This document shows, in pieces, positions 1-7,107 of a stretch of DNA of 64,000 nt (position 1 is its first letter; the number at the start of each line of letters is the position of its first letter). The translations under genes and the position numbers were made by a program. Under the pieces are notes generated by a model. It did no database searches. It worked only from the letters and a program-made list of their open reading frames with translations, and was not told the DNA's origin. Origin of the DNA: Microbacterium sp. 67-17 (GTDB taxonomy: Bacteria > Actinomycetota > Actinomycetes > Actinomycetales > Microbacteriaceae); the NCBI RefSeq assembly GCF_001898325.1, contig NZ_MKTR01000034.1, forward strand, positions 178,314 to 242,313. Direction: 5' to 3'.

Positions 1-623
1 GGTCGGTTGCGTTGATAGGTCCACCGTCGGTGGTAGGGATCCGGTCCCCGGTGATCAGCAAGCTTCCTTGGTTCCACGAAGATCGAGTTGTCGAGCAGAC
101 GATTGGCGCTGAACAGTCCGTACAACTCGGACTTGGTCCAGACAGCTGGGCACGCATACCGCACGAGTGCAGCGGGCCCGAGCGAGGCCGCCAAGTGATC
201 CAGGGCTGTGACCTGGTCGAAGTGGTACCCACCGCCCACGATGTTGTTCTCCGAGACGGTGAAGCGCAGGAACTCCTCGTCGCGTGGCCACAGTGCGGAG
301 CGGTGCCCAATCTTGAAGTGCTCAGGGCGCTCGTACTGCAGAAACACATTCAGCAGACGAGTCGACGGTGCGAACGGCATCTTCAGCTGCGCGAGCTGGT
401 CGGGTGTCGCTCCAGGTGCGCCTGGAGCGGTCCCGAAGAGCCGTCTGTGGAGACGGGTGTGGTCCCCGACGTGCGTCGCGAAGTCGAATCCGAGAGTCTT
501 CTCGAGCACCTGCCCGGGGCTGAAAACCTGAACGGTTCGTTTGCGGGCTCGCTGCTCCGAAACCAGCGCCACGTTTGCAAGTGTCTCGAACTCCTTTTCT
601 TCGAACTCCGCCCAAACCGCCAT
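1..623 (-). CDS. Hypothetical protein, C-terminus cut by window edge
   Basis: Read on the minus strand from an ATG at 623, the frame stays open to position 1, giving at least 207 residues with no stop seen. The protein begins MAVWAEFEEKEFETLANVAL and has an ordinary soluble composition, with many Phe, Tyr and Trp residues, no signal peptide and no membrane segment. The plus-strand reading frame over the same bases looks like its shadow (Arg- and Ser-rich, no domain sense). A purine-rich stretch (GAGAGGTCGG) lies directly before the start. I do not recognise a family. It sits at the outer side of the XRE-ImmA/IrrE and ubiquitin-like locus and may belong to the same accessory island. The stop and true length lie outside the window. 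Confidence 0.6.
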   Translation of the reverse strand, partial: MAVWAEFEEKEFETLANVALVSEQRARKRTVQVFSPGQVLEKTLGFDFATHVGDHTRLHRRLFGTAPGAPGATPDQLAQLKMPFAPSTRLLNVFLQYERPEHFKIGHRSALWPRDEEFLRFTVSENNIVGGGYHFDQVTALDHLAASLGPAALVRYACPAVWTKSELYGLFSANRLLDNSIFVEPRKLADHRGPDPYHRRWTYQRNR

Positions 624-842
624 CCCGACCTCTCATCCCGACAAGTTGCGCCGCTAGAGCAAGACCATCAGCCGAAGCTGCCCGAGTCTTGATACCAGCT
701 ACCGATTGTTCATGGTGTGTCTGACCGTGGCTAACGAGCACGCCCGTCTGGCCGCCGACGGCGACGCGATCCTCGAGTTGAATGACGCAAATCTAGAGCG
801 AACCACGAGCGGTCAATGAGCTCCGACCGGGTCCGCGACAGT

Positions 843-1946
843 TCATGGCAGCACCGCTGCCAGATTCACCCTCTCGCGAAGCTTCCCAATCGGGCCACCC
901 CAGATCTGGGTGCGGTGGGCCCATTGTCCTGCGACGACGCTTGGGGACACACCGAGTTCGGCAGCGATGGCACGTATGTCGGCTGGCGTCGTGGCTTCGT
1001 CGAGCGCCGCGCGGAAAGCGGGTGGAATAAGGTGCACTGCGGCGAAGTCGTTAGCGGCGACTTCCTGCGAGTCCGCGTTGTCGTCGGCCTTGAGTCCGTC
1101 GTCGACGAAGGTGCTCCGCTTCGGGTGCAACAAGACGTGTGCTATTTCGTGCAGGATCGTGAACCACAGGCCATCGAGCGAGTTGTAACGGCTCGTGACC
1201 GCGATCAACGGCGTTCCATTGATCCAGCGAGATACTCCGCTTATTCGCGTGCTCTGGACTTCTGGAACGAATACGAGCACTACCCCTGCGTCGAGCAGGA
1301 GCTCCTGAGCATCCCGAAATGCCTCCTCAATGGGTTTCACAGTCAGGTATGGAATCGCTTGTGCGGCCAATCGCACCTTCTCGATGTCAAACGGCGGCGC
1401 CTTATCGATCCGATCGGCAGCGTGCCGCTCCGAGAGGCGCAACCACAGTGCGGTGAGATTCGCGTCGATCGCATACAGCTGGCTTCTCTTGTACGACGCC
1501 TGCGGCTCGAGCCATGTCTTCTCGAACGCCTTCGGCGACACCACACCGAAGAAGTCGAGCAGTTTCCCCGCGAGTTCGGCACCGCTGTCTGTCTTGGCAA
1601 TGACGCCGCGCTCGATCAGGATCTGGCGCGGGAAGCCTGCAGCCCAGTCGGCGAACGCATCTAGGCCTTGCCGCTTGTGCGCCCGAGCCTGACGGGTCTG
1701 GTACGACGCCTCCAGTCGCGACCAGATCTCAGCCGAGGTGCCGAGGATCTGCTCGAGCATCACGGCAACATCCGGAGAAAGAGGAGCGGTCCCCTTGACG
1801 ACGAGGTTGATGTGCTTCGTGCTCAGACCGGTGCGTGCGGCCAGCTGCGCTTGGCTGATCGAGCGTTGGTCGAGCTCACGCTGCAGGATGCGTCCCGGGT
1901 GTGGGGCGAAGTCGAGATCGGCGTCTCGTGCGATGTAAGTGCTCAT
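843..1946 (-). CDS. XRE-family HTH / ImmA-IrrE metallopeptidase fusion regulator
   Basis: 367 residues. An N-terminal lambda-repressor-like HTH (about residues 15-70, HigA-like, with the SQAQLAARTGLS helix region) is joined to a C-terminal ImmA/IrrE zinc peptidase domain. The zinc motif HEIAH is at 266-270 and a likely third ligand, Glu295, lies in DSQEVAANDFA. Proteins of this build usually bind their own operator and cleave a repressor, antitoxin or themselves after a stress signal; that role is inferred here. The start at 1946 lies 9 bp behind the stop of the 117-aa gene, so the two form a minus-strand operon. They diverge from the ubiquitin-like operon across two matching dyads, which makes this protein the best candidate for their binder. 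The family is clear; the cleavage target is unknown. Confidence 0.85.
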   Translation of the reverse strand: MSTYIARDADLDFAPHPGRILQRELDQRSISQAQLAARTGLSTKHINLVVKGTAPLSPDVAVMLEQILGTSAEIWSRLEASYQTRQARAHKRQGLDAFADWAAGFPRQILIERGVIAKTDSGAELAGKLLDFFGVVSPKAFEKTWLEPQASYKRSQLYAIDANLTALWLRLSERHAADRIDKAPPFDIEKVRLAAQAIPYLTVKPIEEAFRDAQELLLDAGVVLVFVPEVQSTRISGVSRWINGTPLIAVTSRYNSLDGLWFTILHEIAHVLLHPKRSTFVDDGLKADDNADSQEVAANDFAAVHLIPPAFRAALDEATTPADIRAIAAELGVSPSVVAGQWAHRTQIWGGPIGKLRERVNLAAVLP

Positions 1947-1955
1947 GATTTCCGG

Positions 1956-2309
1956 TCAGCTCGCGCGCCGCAAGATTGACGCTCCCCGAACGTGGAGATC
2001 TTGAACGACCAGCGCTTCGGCGGCCGCGTAATCGGGCAGAGATGCTCGGCTGGCGATTGATTGCGGAACCCCGGCGGCGGTGAGTGGGCGTGCGTGCATG
2101 TCGACCTCCTCGATCGAGAGAGTTAGGTTCCCCGCCTGGACGTCCATGCGAACGCTCCGGAAGGAGGCGAGATCACCCAGACGTGGTGCTTCCGACACGA
2201 GGTGGATGAGATCCTCGGCCGCTCCAGCTTGGTTACCCGCAGCTGCGTGCAGGCGCGCACTGACTGTCAAGTAGCTCTCTAGTCGAGCGCTGAGCCAAGC
2301 GAACTTCAA
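1956..2309 (-). CDS. Hypothetical 117-aa protein, first gene of the XRE-ImmA/IrrE operon
   Basis: The start is read as TTG at 2309 because an AAGAGG ribosome site lies 6 bases before it. This site overlaps the proximal TTTACC-N5-GGTAAA dyad, so operator binding could also block translation. The 117-residue product has an amphipathic N-terminal part (residues 1-45, Ala and Leu rich) and a strand-like second half with IEEVDM and VVQDLHVRG. No signal peptide or membrane segment is seen. It does not match HigB/RelE toxins in length or motif, so calling it a toxin would be a guess. Its position directly before the HTH-peptidase gene suggests it is the partner or substrate of that protein. Function unknown. 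Confidence 0.6.
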   Translation of the reverse strand: MKFAWLSARLESYLTVSARLHAAAGNQAGAAEDLIHLVSEAPRLGDLASFRSVRMDVQAGNLTLSIEEVDMHARPLTAAGVPQSIASRASLPDYAAAEALVVQDLHVRGASILRRAS

Positions 2310-2311
2310 GC

Positions 2312-2377
2312 TTTACCTCTTTGGTAAACGAAACATCTGGTACAATGGGATTTACCCGACAGGTACATGCTACCCAA
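2312..2377. promoter_or_regulatory. Divergent promoter region with two TTTACC-N5-GGTAAA-type dyads
   Basis: Dyad 1 is TTTACC-TCTTT-GGTAAA at 2312-2328, a perfect 6-bp inverted repeat. Dyad 2 is TTTACC-CGACA-GGTACA at 2351-2367, with one mismatch and centred 39 bp away. A good plus-strand -10 box, TACAAT (2341-2346), lies between them, although no convincing -35 was found for it. A minus-strand promoter reads TTGGGT (2372-2377), 17 bp, TAAATC (2349-2354), so dyad 2 covers its -10. Dyad 1 covers the ribosome site of the minus-strand gene. The simplest reading is one regulator, probably the XRE-ImmA/IrrE protein, controlling both transcripts. Confidence 0.65.
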
Positions 2378-2436
2378 CTCCATCCGGAAACGGGAGCGAC
2401 ACGCTATTCAACTCCTACCTAGGAAGGAGGGTCACC

Positions 2437-2865
2437 ATGACCCCCACCGCCCCCGTCAACCTGCAGATTGTCATCAACGACACGATGTACACGGTCCACG
2501 ACTCCGACCAGGAGGCAGCCGCTCTGCTGCGCCTCGCCGGCCGGGACCCCAGGGACTTCGATCTGTTCCTTCTGAAGAAGAATGGCGTCGAGGTGAAAGT
2601 CCGCGATAACCAGATCGTCAACCTGGAGGACGGCGATCGGTTCGTCGCACGCCAGAGCCTCCGCTTCACGATCGATGGTGAGACGTTCCGCAGCTACGAC
2701 GATGACCAGGAGGCAGCCGCTCTGCTGCGCCTCGCCGGCCTGGACCCGGCCGCCTTCGACTTGGCCCGGGTCGGAAACCCCACCCCGTTCCCGGACGACG
2801 AGATCGTGGAGATCGTTGACGGTGACGAGTTCGTCACCGTCAAGCACGTGGGCGGTGTCGCGTGA
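2437..2865 (+). CDS. Tandem ubiquitin-like (multiubiquitin domain) protein
   Basis: 142 residues made of two beta-grasp ubiquitin-like repeats, about residues 8-74 and 75-140. Each begins with a strand (NLQIVINDTMY, SLRFTIDGETF) and shares the helix segment DQEAAALLRLAG. Both end in DGD-F strands. The C-terminus is VKHVGGVA, so a Gly-Gly pair (139-140) is followed by only two residues, as expected for a precursor trimmed by a JAB protease. A strong GGAGG site (2421-2427) precedes the ATG. This is the first gene of a tight three-gene operon with an E2-like and a JAB-E1 gene, the arrangement known from comparative genomics of bacterial ubiquitin-like systems. Its target and its role in defence are inferred. 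The two repeats share a perfect 37-bp DNA segment. Confidence 0.88.
   Translation: MTPTAPVNLQIVINDTMYTVHDSDQEAAALLRLAGRDPRDFDLFLLKKNGVEVKVRDNQIVNLEDGDRFVARQSLRFTIDGETFRSYDDDQEAAALLRLAGLDPAAFDLARVGNPTPFPDDEIVEIVDGDEFVTVKHVGGVA
2506..2740 (+). repeat. 37-bp perfect direct repeat inside the ubiquitin-like gene
   Basis: Positions 2506-2542 and 2704-2740 are identical over 37 bases, 198 bp (66 codons) apart and in the same frame. They encode the shared helix DQEAAALLRLAG in the two ubiquitin-like domains. The rest of the two domains has diverged strongly, so this patch suggests gene conversion or strong constraint at the DNA level. Confidence 0.9.
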
Positions 2866-3242
2866 CGGATCCAACTGACCTGTCGGCGGCAGCTCAGAGG
2901 TTCATGGCCGACATGACCGTTGCCGGCGCGCCGGCGCGTGCCGACGGCCCTCGCATCCTGTACGACATTGTCGCGATCGGTGGCGCCTTCGCCGGTAAGA
3001 CAATCACGACCGGTGTCAGCATCTCCGAAGTACAGAGCTGGCCGGCTGTACCGCCCCATTGGATCCACCTGCCGATGGAGGTCCAGTTCACGCAGACCAA
3101 CATGGACGACACGGACTGCGCGCCGGGCTACAAGAGGCATTCGCGCGACTACAGCTACACCGATACCTCGATCCATCCCGCACGCGCATGGCTGAGCCAC
3201 GTCCGCGGGTTCATCTCGATCGCGATCGCCGAGGCGGCCTGA
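2862..3242 (+). CDS. E2-like ubiquitin-conjugating protein (E2/UBC family E type)
   Basis: 126 residues. The GTG start overlaps the stop of the ubiquitin-like gene by four bases, so the two are probably translationally coupled. The chain contains a single cysteine, Cys86 in DTDCAPG, which is therefore the only candidate thioester residue. Around it are the features usual for prokaryotic E2 type E proteins: a conserved W-P-HWIHLP stretch before it, and a C-terminal amphipathic helix with RAWLSHVRGFISIAIAEA. The expected role is to accept the ubiquitin-like protein from the adjacent E1 and pass it to a target. No separate E3 is visible. The family assignment rests on operon position plus these motifs; overall similarity would need a profile search. 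Confidence 0.8.
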   Translation: MTDPTDLSAAAQRFMADMTVAGAPARADGPRILYDIVAIGGAFAGKTITTGVSISEVQSWPAVPPHWIHLPMEVQFTQTNMDDTDCAPGYKRHSRDYSYTDTSIHPARAWLSHVRGFISIAIAEAA

Positions 3243-3243
3243 C

Positions 3244-4722
3244 ATGCGCTACTCCGTGGCAATGAGCGGCGAAACCGAAGCCGTGATGCGCGACCATCTG
3301 CTGCGGGAGGACGGACAAGAGGATGTCCTCATTGCGACCTACGTCCTCTCCACAGGCATCGAACGTACTACAGCCCTGATCCGATCGGTCATCCTCCCTC
3401 GCGACGGCGAGCGACATGTCCACGGCAACGCCTCATTCACCAGCGCCTACGTCCTCCGCGCCGCGCACGAAGCACGCCTCGCCGGGCACGGACTGGTGCT
3501 CCTGCACTCCCACCCCGGTGGCAGTGGCTGGCAACAGCTCTCGCTCACGGACCGCGAAACCGAGTCAGAGTACGAACGAGTAGCCCGCTCCGCCACGAAG
3601 ATGCCGATGCTCGGGATGACACTCGGCGGCAAGGACACCGCATGGTCAGCGAGGTTCTGGTTCAACAGGAGCGAACCGACCTGGGCGGAGTCCGTCCGCT
3701 CGGTCTCGCCCACACTCGCCGTCACGTGGAACGAGGAACTCCGCCCCGTGCCCAGTATCACCAGGTCGCAGGAGCGAACGGTGTCCTCCTGGGGGGATCG
3801 CGCCCAGGGCGAGATCGTACGACTCCGCGTTCTCGTAGTGGGAGGTGGCAGCGTCGGCCTGGACGTCGCTCAGCGGCTCGCCGCGACCGGACTTATCACA
3901 GTTGGTGTCATGGACTACGACTCCGTCGAACCCCGAAACCTCGACAGGATGATCGGCGCCACCCGGCTCGACGCCGCACTCGGCCGCGCCAAAGTCGACG
4001 TCGCAGCTCGACTGATGGCAACTGCCGCGACCGCCGACACCATCGAGATCCGACGCCATGAGGTCAGCATCACTGATCCCGTCGGAGTCCGCATCGCCTT
4101 GGACTACGACGTGATTTTTTCCTGCGTGGACACGCCGTGGCCGCGGGCCGTACTCAATGGGATCGCATACGCCGACCTCATACCCGTCATCGACGGAGGT
4201 ATCGCCCTGACCACGTTCTCGGACGGGCGCATGCGTAACGGGATCTGGCGCACGCACGCGCTCACTCCTGGCAGGCCCTGTATGGCCTGCCTCGGTCAGC
4301 TCGTCGCGGGTGACGTGTCCTTGGACAAGCTCGGGCTCCTGGAAGACCCCAAGTACATCGAGGGCGCCAACGGCGAAGCGCCGTCGCACCAAAATGTCGC
4401 GGCCCTATCGGCGAGCGTCAGTGCCTCACTCCTCGCCCAGTTCGTCAGCCTGGTCGCCCATCCGGGCGGCCGGGGTGTGCCGGTGCCGTTGCACTACGTA
4501 ATCTCGACGCACACCCTCATGCACTCCACGGCGTCCTGCGGGCCCTACTGTGCGTACGAGAACGCAACAGCGACAGGTGACCACCGGATTCCAATTGCGG
4601 AGCACCGCGTCGATTGGCGAGAAGAAGTCGAGGCGCGCAAGACCAAGAGGCGGCCGATCCGTCTCGTGGCCCTCGCGGTCATTGAGAGTCTCCTCCACCG
4701 GTTTGTCACTCGCATTCGGTAG
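3244..4722 (+). CDS. Fused JAB/MPN protease and E1-like (ThiF) activating enzyme
   Basis: 492 residues. The N-terminal JAB domain (about 20-160) has the JAMM zinc signature H88-S-H90-P followed by S100 and D103, suited to trimming the ubiquitin-like tail or removing conjugates. The E1/ThiF domain (about 185-440) has the nucleotide loop VVGGGSVG (198-205), the MDYDSVEPRNLDR segment (223-235) and Asp296. Two cysteine pairs, C346-x2-C349 and C432-x3-C436, look like the structural zinc site of MoeB/ThiF enzymes. The only other cysteine is C294, which matches a structural position in MoeB-like proteins, so a free thioester cysteine is not obvious. A basic tail (465-492) ends the protein. It starts 1 bp after the E2 stop. 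Fusion of protease and E1 is a known architecture for this class. Confidence 0.87.
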   Translation: MRYSVAMSGETEAVMRDHLLREDGQEDVLIATYVLSTGIERTTALIRSVILPRDGERHVHGNASFTSAYVLRAAHEARLAGHGLVLLHSHPGGSGWQQLSLTDRETESEYERVARSATKMPMLGMTLGGKDTAWSARFWFNRSEPTWAESVRSVSPTLAVTWNEELRPVPSITRSQERTVSSWGDRAQGEIVRLRVLVVGGGSVGLDVAQRLAATGLITVGVMDYDSVEPRNLDRMIGATRLDAALGRAKVDVAARLMATAATADTIEIRRHEVSITDPVGVRIALDYDVIFSCVDTPWPRAVLNGIAYADLIPVIDGGIALTTFSDGRMRNGIWRTHALTPGRPCMACLGQLVAGDVSLDKLGLLEDPKYIEGANGEAPSHQNVAALSASVSASLLAQFVSLVAHPGGRGVPVPLHYVISTHTLMHSTASCGPYCAYENATATGDHRIPIAEHRVDWREEVEARKTKRRPIRLVALAVIESLLHRFVTRIR

Positions 4723-4737
4723 CTCGTTCTCTGACGA

Positions 4738-4799
4738 CCGCACCGTCCGGGTGCGGACCGAACGCGCCCTCACCTGGCGATGCGCATGCGGATCGCCAG
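4738..4799 (+). terminator. Two GC-rich hairpins after the ubiquitin-like operon
   Basis: Hairpin one pairs CCGCACC (4738-4744) with GGTGCGG (4750-4756) over a 5-base loop. Hairpin two pairs CTGGCGAT (4774-4781) with ATCGCCAG (4792-4799) over a 10-base loop. They follow the E1 stop at 4722. There is no clear T tract, so terminator function is only likely. Confidence 0.4.
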
Positions 4800-4863
4800 G
4801 AGTGACTTTGTGCCTCGCGCGGGCGTAGACTGCTCGGCTCCTCGTGCGGAAAGGCCATCGAAA

Positions 4864-5115
4864 ATGACGGATCTTACTCATTTGCTGCCTGAAGAGCCGG
4901 AAGCGGCAGTTCAGTGGACGAGCATCTCTGGGTACACATACCGATTCACGAACGTGGGACCTGGTCGGTGGATCGTCCATCGTCGAGACGACCACGACTT
5001 TGAAGCGCGCCTGAGCCGCGCAGATGGACTATTCGATTTCTGGACCGAGCGCGGGAACCCCAGTTTCACCGCTACATCCATCTCGCTGGGAGAGGTCTTG
5101 TCGAAGTTCCTCTGA
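4864..5115 (+). CDS. Hypothetical 83-aa protein
   Basis: The ATG at 4864 is chosen because GGAAAGG lies 8 bases before it and a possible promoter (GTGACT at 4802, 18 bp, TAGACT at 4826) ends just upstream. The product is a small soluble protein with alternating strand-like segments (YTYRFTNVGPGRWIVHRR, then LFDFWTERGNPSF) and no signal peptide or membrane segment. Its build resembles small immunity-type proteins, but I see no diagnostic motif. It follows the ubiquitin-like operon after two hairpins, so it is probably a separate unit. Directly behind it lies the dead DUF6228 copy, showing that this stretch has been rearranged. Confidence 0.5.
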   Translation: MTDLTHLLPEEPEAAVQWTSISGYTYRFTNVGPGRWIVHRRDDHDFEARLSRADGLFDFWTERGNPSFTATSISLGEVLSKFL

Positions 5116-5148
5116 GCGACCGCGGCGTTGCGCGGGATAGGTCTGCTG

Positions 5149-5322
5149 ACCTTGGTCGCAGAACACCGCGGTGCCGTCATTGGGCTGAAGGCAACGCTCC
5201 AGTGACAGACATCTGAGCGCGGTAGCGACGAGTGGAATGTGCGAGGCCTACTCGCCATCGAACCGGGCCAAGGGCAAACGCGGACCTGCCAGGATGTCGC
5301 GGCGTTCGCACTTCGAGCCTGA
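5149..5322 (+). pseudogene. Decayed 3' fragment of a DUF6228-like gene
   Basis: This 174-bp stretch aligns without any gap to 9288-9461, the last 58 codons of the intact DUF6228-like gene, including the same stop codon. Shared segments are LVAEHRG, RGSDEW, VRGLL and IEPG. One codon has become an in-frame TGA (after ATLQ, where the intact copy has Arg), and the 5' half of the gene is missing. It is therefore a relic of a second copy, lying 4.1 kb from the intact one in the same orientation. Confidence 0.85.
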
Positions 5323-5400
5323 GCCACCGGTCGCACGGATGCGGGCGCAATCATCGCCAACTCACGCGACGCAGGCCGAAACCGTCGATAGCGTTTCGCT

Positions 5401-5670
5401 ATGGCGGTTAGCGACTGGGCGAGAGGGCTGTACGTTGCCGGCGCCCTGCTCGCAATCATTGGACCGGCGATCGCCGCTGCGCGAGCCCGGCGGCGACATA
5501 CGGCGATCCGTGACGATGACCGCGTCGGCACCTGGTCCGATCCCGCGCTCGATCCCGACGAGATCCGGGCTGCGGCGCGGCGTGATGCGTGGTGGGGGGT
5601 AGCCGAGTTCAGCCTCGTCGGCCTCGGCGTGGTTTCCGGTATGGTCGCCAGCCTTCTTCTCGTCCCCTGA
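5401..5670 (+). CDS. Small two-span membrane protein, unknown function
   Basis: 89 residues. A first hydrophobic segment (about 9-26, LYVAGALLAIIGPAIAAA) is followed by an Arg-rich cytoplasmic-type loop, an acidic stretch (DDDRVGTWSDPALDPDE) and a second hydrophobic segment (about 68-87) that ends the protein. By the positive-inside rule the loop is cytoplasmic. A TAGCGT -10-like box at 5389-5394 lies 6 bases before the ATG and no ribosome site is visible, so a leaderless transcript is possible. I recognise no family. It sits between the DUF6228 relic and the AbiF locus; small membrane proteins are common in defence islands, but a link is only inferred. Confidence 0.55.
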   Translation: MAVSDWARGLYVAGALLAIIGPAIAAARARRRHTAIRDDDRVGTWSDPALDPDEIRAAARRDAWWGVAEFSLVGLGVVSGMVASLLLVP

Positions 5671-5913
5671 ACTGCTGTCACCCGGCCCGCGCGAGGGTCG
5701 ACATTCGGTCCCGGATCTCCCGTAGCCACTGTCGCATCGCCGACCTCGCTGCTAACTCAGGTCGGCCGCGGCACCTCCCCCGCCATCCGATGCTCCCGAT
5801 CGTGGATCGGTTGTGGCCCTCACGGTTCCTGACCTCGGACGGGTGCGGTCGGCACTGCGGCGTCTGGGAGTTGTCCACAGATACGGCGACGGAACTGGAG
5901 AATACGCACGCTT

Positions 5914-5985
5914 GTGTGTAGTTTGGTCTCATACACACCGGCCCCTCTTCCGACTCACTGAGTTGGTAAGGGCCGGTTTTCTTTT
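5914..5985 (+). ncRNA. Two-hairpin RNA upstream of the AbiF gene, ending in a terminator
   Basis: Hairpin one pairs GTGTGTA (5914-5920) with TACACAC (5932-5938) around an 11-base loop. Immediately after, CCGGCCC (5938-5944) pairs with GGGCCGG (5970-5976); inside it CCGACTC (5950-5956) pairs with GAGTTGG (5960-5966) with one G-U and a 3-base loop. TTTTCTTTT (5977-5985) follows, as in an intrinsic terminator. The RNA ends only about 20 bases before the abi start. A conserved structured RNA (the abiF motif) is known upstream of AbiF-family genes, so this is a candidate member. The promoter is uncertain; AGAATA at 5899 could be a -10. Confidence 0.65.
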
Positions 5986-6004
5986 GCCTCGATAGAGTCG
6001 CGGG

Positions 6005-7036
6005 GTGCAGCCCTACCAGAAGCCCTTCCTGACGATCCGTCAGCAGATCGCGCACCTGGAGTCGAAGGGCTTGGACTGCGGCGATCACGCGCTCGCTGCT
6101 GAATGCCTGCACGACCTGGGCTACTACCGACTCACCGCCTACACGTACCCATTCAGACGATTGCTCGGGCCGTCGGAACATCGCGACACACCTTTGCAGT
6201 TCCGTGCGGACGAGTATGTCGTCGGGGCGAGGATCGCCGACGGCGTCGCTCTCGCGAGGTTCGATGCCGGCGTCCGCGACAAGGTCTTCGACGGAATTAC
6301 GATGCTGGAACTCAGCCTTCGCTTCCAGGTCGCCCATGTGCTCGGTCGACATGATCCTTTCGGGCACACAGACCGCGCAGCTCTTGACGCGCGAGCGTGC
6401 GACTCGCCGCCGCCGGAGCCTCTCCGCCACAAGTTCGCCTCCGAGTTCGACTACTGGCTTGAAAGTTACAAAAGGCTGGTGGACAGGGCGAGGAGCGAGG
6501 ACTATATCCAGCACACACAAGCGAAGTACTCGTCCGAGATACCGATCTGGATCGCGGTCGAGACCTTCGACTTCGGGGGCCTCACCCGTCTTTACGGGCT
6601 CCTCATGCGTAGCGATCAGAACACGATTGCGAGGAGGTTTGGGGTAACCGACGGTCGACAGTTCCATCGATGGCTCATTGGCCTTGGAGTGGTGCGCAAC
6701 CACTGCGCGCACCACAACCGACTCTGGAACCGGCGCCTGTCAACGACTCTTGCGGCGGTGCCACCCGCAATCGTCACGAGTAGACTGCACCACCTCTCGG
6801 CCGTCACTGAGCGCTCGAAGTTGTACTCGTGGATGGCTGTGCTTGGCTACAGTCTCCGCAACTACAACGACACCTCGAACTGGCATCGAACATTCAAGAC
6901 GCAAATGTCGAAGTTCCCCGCTGGCCTCTCCGTCACGCCGGAACGAGACATGGGGTTTCCTGTGGGGTGGCAGACGCAGAACCTTTGGGCTTCGCCGCCC
7001 ACAGCAGTGAGGACCCTTCCGACACCGGTGGAATAG
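6005..7036 (+). CDS. Abi_2 family (AbiD/AbiF-type) HEPN abortive-infection protein
   Basis: 343 residues, usual length for the family. The N-terminal motif LGYYRLTAYTYPFR (about 38-51) is typical of Abi_2 proteins. Near residue 231 is RNHCAHHNRLWNR, which supplies the HEPN ribonuclease signature R231-x4-H236. HEPN proteins of this type cut RNA and arrest growth when released from control; AbiF/AbiD proteins protect lactococci from phage. The start is GTG at 6005, with no strong ribosome site, about 20 bases after the terminator of the structured RNA. That layout suggests RNA-based restraint of the toxin, or transcription by read-through. It stands alone on the plus strand between the small membrane gene and the AbiE pair. 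Confidence 0.85.
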   Translation: MQPYQKPFLTIRQQIAHLESKGLDCGDHALAAECLHDLGYYRLTAYTYPFRRLLGPSEHRDTPLQFRADEYVVGARIADGVALARFDAGVRDKVFDGITMLELSLRFQVAHVLGRHDPFGHTDRAALDARACDSPPPEPLRHKFASEFDYWLESYKRLVDRARSEDYIQHTQAKYSSEIPIWIAVETFDFGGLTRLYGLLMRSDQNTIARRFGVTDGRQFHRWLIGLGVVRNHCAHHNRLWNRRLSTTLAAVPPAIVTSRLHHLSAVTERSKLYSWMAVLGYSLRNYNDTSNWHRTFKTQMSKFPAGLSVTPERDMGFPVGWQTQNLWASPPTAVRTLPTPVE

Positions 7037-7107
7037 GGCGCGATGAGTAGGTCGGCGCGACGCCTGCGTGTGAGTGGCGAGCAGTCTCCGCGCCCCGCCA
7101 TAAGTGC

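Noticed and set aside
12-692. Long plus-strand reading frame at the left edge
   Set aside because: It mirrors the minus-strand gene 1-623, which has the more natural residue composition; the plus reading is Arg/Ser/Pro-rich and has no ribosome site.
712-819. 35-codon plus-strand frame (MVCLTVANEHARLA...)
   Set aside because: Too short, no ribosome site and a stop soon upstream; it could be a relic but nothing supports it.
5678-6715. 345-codon minus-strand frame opposite the AbiF gene
   Set aside because: It is the complement shadow of the Abi_2 gene. Only its last 28 codons, outside that gene, look protein-like, which is not enough to call a relic.
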